Shown: positions 1-9,100 of the stretch, piece after piece
How positions within the stretch are numbered: the first letter of the stretch is position 1
Layout of the letters: every line of letters begins with the position of its first letter
The notes under the pieces: generated by a model
What the model saw: the letters and a program-made list of their open reading frames with translations, nothing else
Database searches by the model: none
Told to the model about the DNA's origin: nothing
Assembly: GCA_023105745.1 (NCBI GenBank)
Contig: JALGQZ010000015.1
Span: 3,619,499-3,683,498 of the forward strand
Length of the DNA: 64,000 bases
Source: Austropuccinia psidii
Lineage: Eukaryota > Basidiomycota > Pucciniomycetes > Pucciniales > Sphaerophragmiaceae
Direction of reading: 5' to 3'
Program-made: the position numbers and the translations under genes

Positions 1-459
1 AAAAAAGTGCATATATTCAGGTTAATTCCTTAAGTATTAGCTTTGGAAATTAGCTCATTAATTGTTTTATGTGTGAATGTTCATGGGGAATCCAATGGTA
101 CAATTTATCCCACATGGTGTTTCATTGGTTCTTGAAATAAATAAGGATTTATGGCTTTTATAAGGTATTATTCCTTATAACTCATTAAATATTGACTTTA
201 CAGATATGCCATAAAAATGGTATATGTGTATTTTACCATGGGGAATCCAATGGTATAATTTATTTCACATGTTGATTCATTGGTTTTTAAGTTAAAACAA
301 GTTTTGTACCAATTTATGGTATTTTTTGTATTTTTAAAGTAATTATTTTTAATGTATAATTATTCTAAGTGATTTTAGTATAATTATCTTAAAGGTATAA
401 TTATTCTGAGTCTTTCTTGTGACCGTATTGGGTATGTGGTCATATCTCAAAGGCTCACA
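1..459 (-). repeat. E1 3' LTR (partial)
   Basis: This is the part of the 3' LTR inside the window. It matches the last ~460 bp of the right-hand LTR with scattered substitutions and ends in CTCACA at 459. Just beyond it lies the polypurine tract on the minus strand. Confidence 0.9.
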
Positions 460-484
460 TTCCCTACCACCAAAAAAGATTGTA
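460..484 (-). other. E1 polypurine tract region
   Basis: Read on the minus strand, a T-run is followed by GGTGGTAGGGAA immediately before the 3' LTR start TGTGAGCC. The same G/A-rich stretch precedes the E2 3' LTR at 23506-23523, which supports its role in plus-strand priming. Confidence 0.6.
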
Positions 485-583
485 CCACAATCTGATATGT
501 GTAATTAGGGTATCATCCACTGTCCTACCTCTTCAATAGACTTTGTTAGTCTTGAAGCTCAATAATGCTTAACTTTTCTATTT

Positions 584-2044
584 TTAAGGCTTTCTTTCAT
601 GTCTGAACCTTCTTAGTAGTTTATCAGCATTTGTTATATCTTTCTCAAGTAGCCATTCATCTTCTTGAGTTGAATTTCTATACCTTACAAGGTATTCCCT
701 TTCTTTTTTGTTTCTTGTCCTTCTTTCTTTAAGGACTTTTACTATTTTCTTTTCCTCTCCTTCTTCCAAGGGGGGAATTTCAAGTGGGGGTTTATTTCTT
801 AGTGGAAATAACTCTTTGTCACTTGAACTGTAAGGTTTTATAAGACTTACAGGGAAAGTTGGGTGTTTGTTCATTAGTTCACCTGTGAGTTCCAATTGCA
901 CAGCATTGGGTCCATGAAGTGCTTTTATCATAAATGGTCCTGCAAAGGAATCTTTTAATTTCTTTGGGCCTTTTATGTTATTGAAATTAAGGGTTGATAC
1001 TAGGACCAAGTCTCCTATTTTGAAATCAGGTGGCTTATGACTTTTATCCCATCTTTCTTTTGCATATTTGAAAGAATCTTGCATACATCTGTTTGCATGG
1101 TGTCTTGCTTTGTCAAGCATTATCTTAAAGCTGCTTGCTGTTGGATGTATATCCACTAAGTCCTTTTTGAGGGTATCATAAGGAAGTCTTGGATTCCAAC
1201 CTTTTTCTAGCATTGCTGGTGTTTTGCCAGTAGATGAATGGATTGATGTCTTATATGCTAGTTCAAGAGCTGGTATTAGTGTACACCAATCATGGGTAAA
1301 ACCATCAGAATCTTTGAATTCTAGCCCATAAGCACAGAATCTTCTGATCATGTCCTCTAAGGTCTGTATCATTCTTTCTGCTAAACCATCACTTTGGGGG
1401 TGGTAAGCTGTTGAGAATGATAGCTTTGTCCCAAATAAGTTATGGAGATTTGTCCATAATGCTGAAGTGAACTTTGGGTCTCTGTCACTTATAATATTCT
1501 GGAATAAGCCTGTATGGCTAATAACTTTATTCCATATCATTATGGCTGTGTCCATAGCTGTGTCATCTTTATGACATGGTAAGAACATGGGAGTTTTACT
1601 GTATCTTTCAACTAACACTAGGCATGCATTATAACTCCTGTCTCCTCCTGGAGGTAAAGCTGTTACCCAATCCATATGAACTATTTCCCATGGGGATTTT
1701 GGTCCTTGGATTTGGATCATCATTCCAAATTTCTTTCCTGTGGCTCTGTTGGCGTTTTGACATCTGTCACAGGTTTGGCAGTATTCTGTAACATCTTTCT
1801 TCCAATTTGGCCACCAAGAGCAGGTTTTCACCCTCTCTAGTGTTCTATCTTCTGAAAGGTGTCCAGCTGCAACACTGTCATGACATTCATGTAAAATAGT
1901 GTTTATCAGGGTTCTATCTGTTAAGGACATAACACATGTGTGTTTTGTTCTATGGTAAAGGATTCCCTCAAGGGGGTGGAATCTTCCTTCATCATATGCC
2001 TTTTTCCATGTTTCATCTAGTTTTGATGAAAGTGATGGGTCTTT
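584..2044 (-). pseudogene. E1 integrase with C-terminal chromodomain
   Basis: The N-terminal zinc-binding part shows HECH...CQTCDRC (HHCC type). The catalytic core follows with MDW, SDRDPKF and a Glu in GLAERM. A GPF-type module (FAGPFMIKALHGPN) comes next. The last ~50 residues have chromodomain character (YLVRYRNSTQEDEWLLEKDI). Chromodomains in this group are thought to steer insertion to heterochromatin. The terminal stop is at 584. The upstream boundary is the in-frame TGA at 2045-2047, and the frame is open through 1931-2044. Confidence 0.88.
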
Positions 2045-2647
2045 TCAGTCTTTCATTAGAAGTTGGCTTAAGATATGGAAATTTTTGTCTATCTTATAGC
2101 TCTCTTTAACTTGTTTAAAGAATTCTGTGCCAATATCTGTAACACATATTCCTTCTATATGGTGTTCTTCTTGTGGCACCCATGCTGGATTGTCAGGGGT
2201 ATTTTCTAGAGCCCATCTGCTAAGACCATCTCCATTTTTATGGATATTACCAGATTTATGAGAAATAGTCATATTTCCTCTGTATTCTTGGATAGCAATT
2301 TGCCATCTCAGCATATGTCTATTTGGAGTCTTCATATTTAATAGTGATTTCACAGCATTACAGTCTGTGATTACATCAAATACTGTGCCATCCAAATAAT
2401 AATGCAGTTTTTCTAAAGCCCACACTAAGCATAAGAATTCCATTTGGCTGGCTCCATACCTTGCTTCTGTTGGCTTTATCTGCCTTGAAATGAAACAAAT
2501 TGGTCCTTCCACTGGTTTATCATTGATAATTTGTGTTTGGTGAAGTGCAGCACCTAGTCCTTCTCCACAAGCATCAATGTATAGTTTGAAGGGTAGTTTC
2601 CAATCTGGAATTAGAAGAAATGGGGCATTTGTTAGTGAATTTTTCAA
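2045..2647 (-). pseudogene. E1 RNase H segment
   Basis: This segment lies between two in-frame stops in the pol frame. The RNase H active-site acids are visible in order: Asp in [13 protein letters not shown], Glu in [13 protein letters not shown], Asp in VITDCNAV and Asp in NGDGLSR. The tail is the connection to integrase. The segment is framed by TAA at 2648-2650 upstream and TGA at 2045-2047 downstream. Confidence 0.87.
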
Positions 2648-3496
2648 TTATTCATATGCCTTGACCCTTTCTTCAGTCATTTCATAAACTGTTTGTTGGT
2701 CACATAATTTATATAAGGATTTGGCAATTTTTGCAAAGTCCTTTATATGCTGTCTATAGTAACCAGCAAATCCTGAAAATGATTGCATTTCTTTTTTGGT
2801 TTGAGGCATTGGTTTAAGTAGTACTGCTGCTACTTTATTTTTGTCTATGACTAGAATAAGTCCAGATACAACATGTCCTAGTGCTTTTAATTCACTATAT
2901 GAAAAATGACACTTTTTCAAGGAAATTTTCATATTCACTTGGACTATTTTCTGTAGTACCCTTTCTAGTCTTGTAAGGTGATTTTCCCAAGTTTCTGAGC
3001 AAACTATGATATCATCAATATAGATAATTAACCATCCTTCTGATAATTCTTCAGGAAATATGGTATTCATCATCCTTTGGTAATGGGAAGGTGCATTTTT
3101 TATCCCAAATGGCATTCTTAAGTATTCAAAAATTCCACAGTGGACTATTATCCTCAGTAGGTTTTTGGCATTGTCTTTTAAGACATTTTGATGAAAACCC
3201 TTTAAGGCATCCATAGCTGTAATGAACTTAGCTCGTGACAATTGTGTCAATGTCTCATGGATTCTAGGTATTGGATATCTATCTGGAATGGTATAGGTGT
3301 TCAGGGCTCTGAAGTCTCCTACCATCCTTGATTTTCCATTATGCCAAGTTATAATGACAGGAGTAGTAACTTCTACCTGTTCATTATGTCCAAATTTTCT
3401 TAATACTCCAAGGTCCATTGATTCTTTAATGTGTACCTCTAAGGCTTCTCTAGCCCTTGGACTAGCTGGGTAAGCTGGTCTTCTTAGTAAGGGTGG
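2648..3496 (-). pseudogene. E1 reverse transcriptase
   Basis: Gypsy-type RT. Motifs run [15 protein letters not shown] at the N-terminal edge (after the TAA at 3497-3499), then [48 protein letters not shown], the catalytic box YIDDIIV and LGHVVSG. The thumb ends [12 protein letters not shown]. The catalytic Asp pair is intact, but the segment is cut by stops on both sides. Confidence 0.9.
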
Positions 3497-4576
3497 TTAA
3501 GGCTTTTCCACATTAAGAATTATGTCTACTTCATGCCCAATTATAGCACCTAGTGGCTCTTTGTCAGTTGCGAAGGCATATTTGTACTTAAATAAGAGTT
3601 TAATCAATTTTTCTTTCATTTTTTCTGTTAATTCTTGATTGAATTCTGCCTCTTTAAGTTGTTCAGATATAAAAAGTTCTTTTTCTGGAATCTTTTCTTC
3701 CTTCTTAATAACTGTAATTTGTTTTTTGTTATTTAAGAAGCCAAACTTTTGTCTCTTATTGTCTCCTATAGTAAAATATCTATCCTTCTGGTTAGAGATA
3801 TCTATACCATAGATTGATAAGTAGTCATTTCCCAGGATAAAGTGATTACTGGTACAGTTGTCCATTACCACAAATTCCAGTTTAATTCTGACACATTGTG
3901 AAGGGTGAGGGAAAATAAGTGTTAAGTCAATTATTCCAAGGGGCATCATGCTTTCACTTGCACTACTAAATTTGACACCTTGGATTGGTATAAGTTTTTC
4001 TTGCCAGTCTGGAACAATTGTACTTAAATAGATTTTACCAACACAGGTGAAGTATGCTCCTGTATCGAAGTTCACCTTTGCTTCTTGGTTATCAACCATG
4101 ACAATACTTATACTTGATTTTCCAGCTGTGTACCCCATTCCTCTTGCAGGTTTGGTTTTGTACAGTTTGGCATCTTGCACATTTGTCAGGTTTGTGTCAG
4201 ATGTTCCAACTTGTGGTAAGTTTGAGTTGACATCTAGTACTTCATAAGTTATATCAATATTATTAATTTCTGCATTAATTATATTGATTTCATCACTTTC
4301 AGAAGTTTCTGATTCTTCTGTCTCTTTTTCAGAGTCAGATTCCTCCTCTTTGTCATTGTGGTTTTCTGTTTCCACAATTTCATTGATTTTTGCCTTTTTT
4401 AGGCAATTATTGGCTAAGTGTCCAATACTTCCACATTTATGGCATTTTCTTTGCTCATTATTATTGGATGTACTGGGCTTGAAGGATTCTTTTGATTTAT
4501 CTTTTTTGATAAATGGTTTATTTGGGCTTTTAATGTCCAATTTCTTCCAAGTCCTGCCAATTTTTGTTCTTGTCAC
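3497..4576 (-). pseudogene. E1 zinc knuckle and aspartic protease
   Basis: A CCHC knuckle, CHKCGSIGHLANNC (CX2CX4HX4C), lies about 45 residues from the N-terminus and marks the nucleocapsid. An acidic Glu/Asp/Ser-rich stretch follows. Then the retropepsin motif NFDTGAYFTCVG appears near residue 170, and a second conserved patch, FILGNDYL, about 80 residues later. The segment ends with HEVDIILNVEKP just before the TAA. A basic stretch at the start continues from Gag across the TGA at 4613-4615. Confidence 0.85.
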
Positions 4577-4612
4577 TATGTCTTCCAGTGCATTAATGTA
4601 CTCTTCTGTGGA

Positions 4613-6376
4613 TCATGGTTCTATACACCTGCTTCTTAGGGCATGTTCTAGCTCTCCTCCACATTTCTTGAGTATTTTCATATGCACCATTTTTTGTGAC
4701 ATTTCTGGGTACAATGCATTAAGTCTTTCAACTTGTTTTAAGAACCAGGTTAAAGGTTTATCTTTGTCTGGGTCAAAGAAAGAATTTTCAAATGCATTTT
4801 CTATTTTGTACCTCCAGGAATCATTTTCCCACTTGTTGATTATTTCTTGTTTCCACCAAGACCAGGTATTTTTGCCATTTGTTTGTCTTATGCCATAATA
4901 CCATCTTTTTGCAGATTTTTCAAACAATGAATGTAATCTTGCAGTGATTAATTCATCTGGTATTGCATAGTATTCTTGTAGCATGTCAATTGTTTTAATA
5001 AATGACATGTGGTCATATTCACCTTCTCCTGTGAATGTTGGCCATTCTTTCAGCTGAGGTGCTTCCTTCATTAAGACTTGGTTATTTTCTTGGTGACTCA
5101 AGTCTTTTATGAAAGGATTTGTCAATTCCTCTTTTGTTTTAACAGGGCTTCTTATATGGGAAAATGGAGTTGATAACTTTGGCATATTTAAATTAGCCTC
5201 ATTCATTTTATCCATTTTTTCAGTAATAAGCCTTATTTCACTTTGAATATCATCCTTTAGATGCATTCTTGCTTCATCACTTTTTTCCACATGGTCCAAA
5301 AGTAATTTTTGGTGTGATGAAGTCTTTTCTTCAAATTTTTCTACAGAAATACTTAATTTGTTTAATTTTTCTGTGAGATTGTCAATACTCACATCATAAT
5401 TGATTGTCAAAGTTTTCTCTTTGATATCACTTATGTATTTGTACAATTCTTGTTGTCCTTGTATTAATTTCTGAGTATTGTCAATTAATACTTTTGGTTT
5501 ATTATTTTCAATCATAAATTTTATGTTGTCAATCTCTTTCTTGTTTTGTACAACAATTTTTGTTAAAGAAGATAAATTATTATTTATTTCTTGTAATGAT
5601 AATAAACTATTTTTAATTTCTTTTAGAGGTAAAATACTATTTTTAATTTCTGTTAAAGTATTTACAACGTCAGGAGACAAGGTTATTTCTTTGGGAAATG
5701 GGGTTGTCTCATTCTTTGTTCCTCTTTGTCTTTGAATTCCATCAAAGTTCTGGCCATATTGAAGACATTGTCCATGGCATCTTTTTGGATTTTGGGAATC
5801 CTGTAGCTTGGGGAATATGGTTTCCTCCAATTCTTTTTCTTGTTCTTTTTCCCTTCTTGGGGAAGTGGGTTGGCTTGGGGCTTGCTGGTAGAAGCTACTG
5901 GGGCTTCTTCCTTGGTTGCCTCCCTCGTTTTGGCGTGGTAATCCTTGATCTTTTTGATTTGAGGTTTGGATGACAGTGGATTCCATCCATAGGAGTATTT
6001 CACTATCTCCTCCTCTTTGAGGAATTTTTTCAGGATGTGCCATGAGTTCATCACTCCTTGGTGTATTTGGGGCAGAATTTCCCAATCTTTGTCCTTGTAC
6101 ACTGTGTAATACTGCTTGTACTGGCTCATGTAGATGTCTATTTGAGCCCTCTGAATGTGATTTGTACCTATTTGAGTTACTCATACTTAGTTCCAATTGA
6201 GGTTCAGATATCATGGGCATTTCTGGGACTTGCCTTTGGGATAAGGCACTTCCTTGTGTGGATTCTGTTCCACTGGGGATATTGCCCTTTCTTTTCCCTT
6301 TTGAGGGATCAGTTCTACCTCTGAGTCCAGCTCCATCTGATTGGATGGAGTATTGAGAACCTCTTCTGGTAGTCAT
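4613..6376 (-). pseudogene. E1 Gag (N-terminal part and capsid)
   Basis: The reading frame opens with ATG at 6376 (MTTRRGSQYS) and runs 587 codons to the TGA. Residues 1-230 are Gln/Ser/Pro/Arg-rich and of low complexity. Residues ~235-400 are predicted coiled coil, rich in Lys, Glu and Leu. Residues ~430-587 form a capsid-like domain (LKEWPTFTGEGEYDHMSFIKTI, TWSWWKQEIINKWE, MKILKKCGGELEHALRSRC). A second frame is open across residues ~83-231, described separately. The same Gag start is present in E2 at 22778. Confidence 0.82.
5683..6129 (-). CDS. E1 overlapping ORF in the +1 frame of gag
   Basis: This 148-codon ORF lies wholly inside the gag frame. Its product begins MSQYKQYYTVYKDKDWE and contains IHQGVMNSWHILKKFLKEEE, then a Lys/Pro-rich linker and RIPKIQKDAMDNVFNMARTLMEF. 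It looks more like a folded protein than the gag frame opposite it: it has regular hydrophobics, Trp and Tyr, while the gag frame there is low complexity. The E2 copy (22974-23477) keeps this ORF open. It could be an overprinted Gag isoform reached by splicing from the upstream 150-nt exon. Function unknown. Confidence 0.55.
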   Translation of the reverse strand: MSQYKQYYTVYKDKDWEILPQIHQGVMNSWHILKKFLKEEEIVKYSYGWNPLSSKPQIKKIKDYHAKTREATKEEAPVASTSKPQANPLPQEGKKNKKKNWRKPYSPSYRIPKIQKDAMDNVFNMARTLMEFKDKEEQRMRQPHFPKK

Positions 6377-6452
6377 AGTTCAAGGAATAACAAAAATAAA
6401 AGTATTTTAGAATAAAAATTCTTTTTATGGCAATTATAAAAGAGGTGCTCAC

Positions 6453-6602
6453 CTTCAGAGTCTTGAATGGTGGGTCCTGCAAAGTCTAATTTCTTAGCTT
6501 TCTTTCTTTTAGTGATAACTGGTGCTGGAGAACTTTGACAAGTTTCTTCCACCAATCTCTCAACAGTAGTTTGGTTGTCTTCTGTTGGGTTATCTTCAAA
6601 CA
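6453..6602 (-). other. E1 candidate 5' leader exon, 150 nt, with splice sites
   Basis: On the minus strand a pyrimidine-rich tract ending TTTTTTAG precedes the segment. It ends in GAAG followed by GTGAGC. Between them lies an open frame, VFEDNPTEDNQTTVERL through GPTIQDSEG. The E2 counterpart, 22551-22700, has exactly the same length and equally good acceptor and GTGAGT donor. Exon phase is 1 at both ends. This suggests the element transcript is spliced before gag. Confidence 0.55.
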
Positions 6603-6675
6603 CTAAAAAATACAAATAAATATAAGTCTTTTTATAAGAAGTGTTATTTTTTGGCAAGATATGGCAATTTTCCAC

Positions 6676-7075
6676 ATAGAAATTGCTTTCATATCTTTAA
6701 AAAATTGAAATGAATAAAAAGGAATAAAAATAACTTTTCTTAATTGGTTTTTAATATTTTTTTTTTAAGAATAAAATAAAAAAAAAGAATATGATTCTTT
6801 ATAAAATTAAATTATAAAAAATTATTTTTAATTTATAAAATATCTTTTTTAATCACTAGAGTCACTCAAAGAAAGTTCTTGCAAGTCTAAGGATGTGAAA
6901 AACCACGTGTAAGACAGTACAATTGCTTTCCAAATGCCTCAATAGCTTTTAAAATCAATAAAATATAAAATTATTACATAATTTTATGATTATAAATATA
7001 ATTTATTATTTCATAAGCCCAATTAGAATCTTTTTAAAAGGTCTTTTAAGTAAATATCACGGCCAGGCCCCCAAA
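6676..7075 (-). other. E1 AT-rich leader and candidate primer-binding site
   Basis: This lies between the 5' LTR and the small exon and is very AT-rich. Immediately after the LTR end (TTACA) the minus strand reads TTTGGGGGCCTGGCCGTGA. E2 has the matching TTTGGGGGTCTGGCCATGA. The conserved position suggests a primer-binding site, possibly starting at TGGGGGCC. I could not assign a tRNA. Confidence 0.45.
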
Positions 7076-9100
7076 TGTAAGGTTTGACTATGAAACAATA
7101 AGTAAAAATTACTAATATTTTACTTATTGTACTATGAATGTCCTTATAAATGAAATAAAGAAGATAAAAAGATTTATAATAATAAAGAATTATTAGAACT
7201 GTGGCGTAAAATGATTATATTATTAAATAAATATAATAATATAATTTATATAATAAAATATAATATAATAAAAATAAATATATTAATATAGAATAATTAA
7301 TATATTTAATGGCACTTTATTATTGTTACAAACAAATAATAAAGGCGTAAAAAACTGTTTTTTATTAATAAAAAACAATTAATAACAATAATATTACCAA
7401 TATTAAAGTTATGAATTAATATAAATACTATTTATATTAATTAAAGAATTATTAAAATAATAATAAAGAGAAAATTATTATAATAAGAGAAAATAACCTA
7501 CTTTTAATACTTAATATAATAATTTTGAGATATTTTATGCCAAAAAATATAAATACAACCTTTTCAAATTGTATTTACAATAAAAATAAAGAAAATTACT
7601 AATATTCTTGATTTTTACGTGGAAATGAGTTTTTAGAGAGATTTTTAACAAAAACAATTAAATAAATGATTTAATCACGTCAAAATAGATGATTATAACA
7701 AGGTGTTCTTTGGTCTTCAATAATATAATAGTTTTATATATAAAGAATAAAGAAATTACCTTTGATTTAATTGATTTACTGTTTTTGATGCGTCTGAGGG
7801 GAAAACAGAGTAAAAAGAGCTCTATTTATAGTAAATACCTCCCTCCTAGAGTCCAACAGGCTTCTAGTAGACGTGTACTGATCATATCCACTGGAATTGA
7901 TCAATATTTGAAGGTTTGAGGATGATTACATCATGATCAAACCATATTACATCATTATTACACCATTATTTAGAGTGATCACTATAGCTCTAAGTTTGAT
8001 GACATCAGAGGCTTGGCAGAACCCCAAATTTCGTGGATTTTATTAGTTTTAATCATAAACTAATAGTATTCACCAATTGTATCACTCATATGACTGTTAA
8101 ACTTAATTTAAGGTTACAGTAGGTGATCATAACTGCTCAATTTAAGCTCAAACTTTGATCTTTAATACCTTTTGAGTTTTACACGCTACAGGAATTCAGA
8201 GAGTGAATTCTGATAGCCTGACATAACCTTATTATGCTGCCAAGAGCCTTTCATTACATCATCAAAACTCTAATTTTGATGATTTTTCTTGTAACTCATC
8301 CTTTCTGTCGAAATTCAATATTTTAAACTTCAAACCATGATTTCAGGGGGTTGTACCCTGAATTTAATAATAAAAGTTACATCATTCTTCACGAATGAAC
8401 TAGTAGAATCCAACTGTGTACTTTTTTTAAGTTTGGACCACTTTCACAACAAAGTGGTCAACAGCTCTGTTGATTTTTATCAATATTTCATCATAGGTTT
8501 TAACCTTGATTATAATTTGTAAAATAAATTTTATATCTGTGTTCTTACAGTAATTACGTGGTAACTTTATTTTTGGTTCATCACTCTATCTTGTATAGTT
8601 TAAGAGATATTAGCTATGATCCTTGAATATATGCGTTGACCAAAAAAGTGCATATATTCAGTTTAATTCCTTAAGTATTAACTTTGGAAATTAGCTCATT
8701 AATTGTTTTATGTGTGAATTTTCATGGGTAATCCAATGGTACAATTTATTTCACGTGTTGTTTCATTGCTTCTTGAAATAAATAAGGATTTATGGTTTTT
8801 ATAAGGTATTATTCCTTATAACTCATTAAATATTGTCTTTGCAGATATGCCATAAAAATGGTATATGTGTATTTTACCATGGGGAATCCAATGGTATAAT
8901 TTATTTCACATGTTGATTCATTGGTTTTTAAGTTAAACCAAGGTTTTTACCAATTTATGGTATTTTTTGTATTTTTAAAGTAATTATTTTTAATGTATAA
9001 TGATTCTAAGTAATTTTAGTATAATTCTCTTAAAGGTATAATTATTCTGAGTCTTTCTTGTGACCTTGTTGGGTATGTGGTCATATCTCAAAGGCTCACA
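7076..9100 (-). repeat. E1 5' LTR, 2025 bp
   Basis: On the plus strand it starts TGTAAGGTTTGACTATG at 7076 and ends GGCTCACA at 9100, giving TG...CA ends. The sequence is highly AT-rich near its inner end. It contains long simple AT stretches and a TATTTATAGTAAATA-type box followed by CCTCCCTCCTAGAG near 7827-7855. Both E2 LTRs share that box and its flanks. It carries no convincing gene. Confidence 0.9.

Larger units (their letters stand above)
584..6376 (-). pseudogene. E1 gag-pol polyprotein, one frame with four stops
   Basis: The whole region reads in a single minus-strand frame of about 1,930 codons. It is interrupted only by stop codons at 4613-4615 (TGA), 3497-3499 (TAA), 2648-2650 (TAA) and 2045-2047 (TGA). 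There is no frameshift between Gag and Pol. Conserved protein sequence continues across each stop. Catalytic motifs are all present: protease DTG, RT YIDD, RNase H acidic residues, integrase DDE. The element therefore seems to have been a single-ORF Gypsy element that lost function recently through point mutations. Alternatively the stops could be read through; I have no direct evidence for that. Confidence 0.9.
1..9100 (-). mobile_element. E1: Ty3/Gypsy chromovirus with ~2-kb LTRs, left end cut by window
   Basis: The two ends share the same sequence: positions 1-459 match roughly 8640-9100. Both copies end in GGCTCACA on the plus strand, so the LTR begins TGTGAGCC on the coding strand. The order on the minus strand is 5' LTR (9100-7076), AT-rich leader with a small exon, gag, protease, reverse transcriptase, RNase H, integrase with chromodomain, polypurine tract, then 3' LTR. 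That RT-RH-IN order is Ty3/Gypsy. The left LTR is incomplete, so the target-site duplication cannot be checked; the right flank begins AGAAT. Confidence 0.93.

Noticed and set aside
4284..4898. 204-codon plus-strand ORF opposite E1 gag/nucleocapsid
   Set aside because: Reverse-complement shadow of the acidic and basic repeats of the gag-pol frame; no independent protein features.
584..6376. Programmed stop-codon readthrough of E1
   Set aside because: Four stops of two kinds at domain-internal places; no conserved context seen. Ordinary mutation is simpler.
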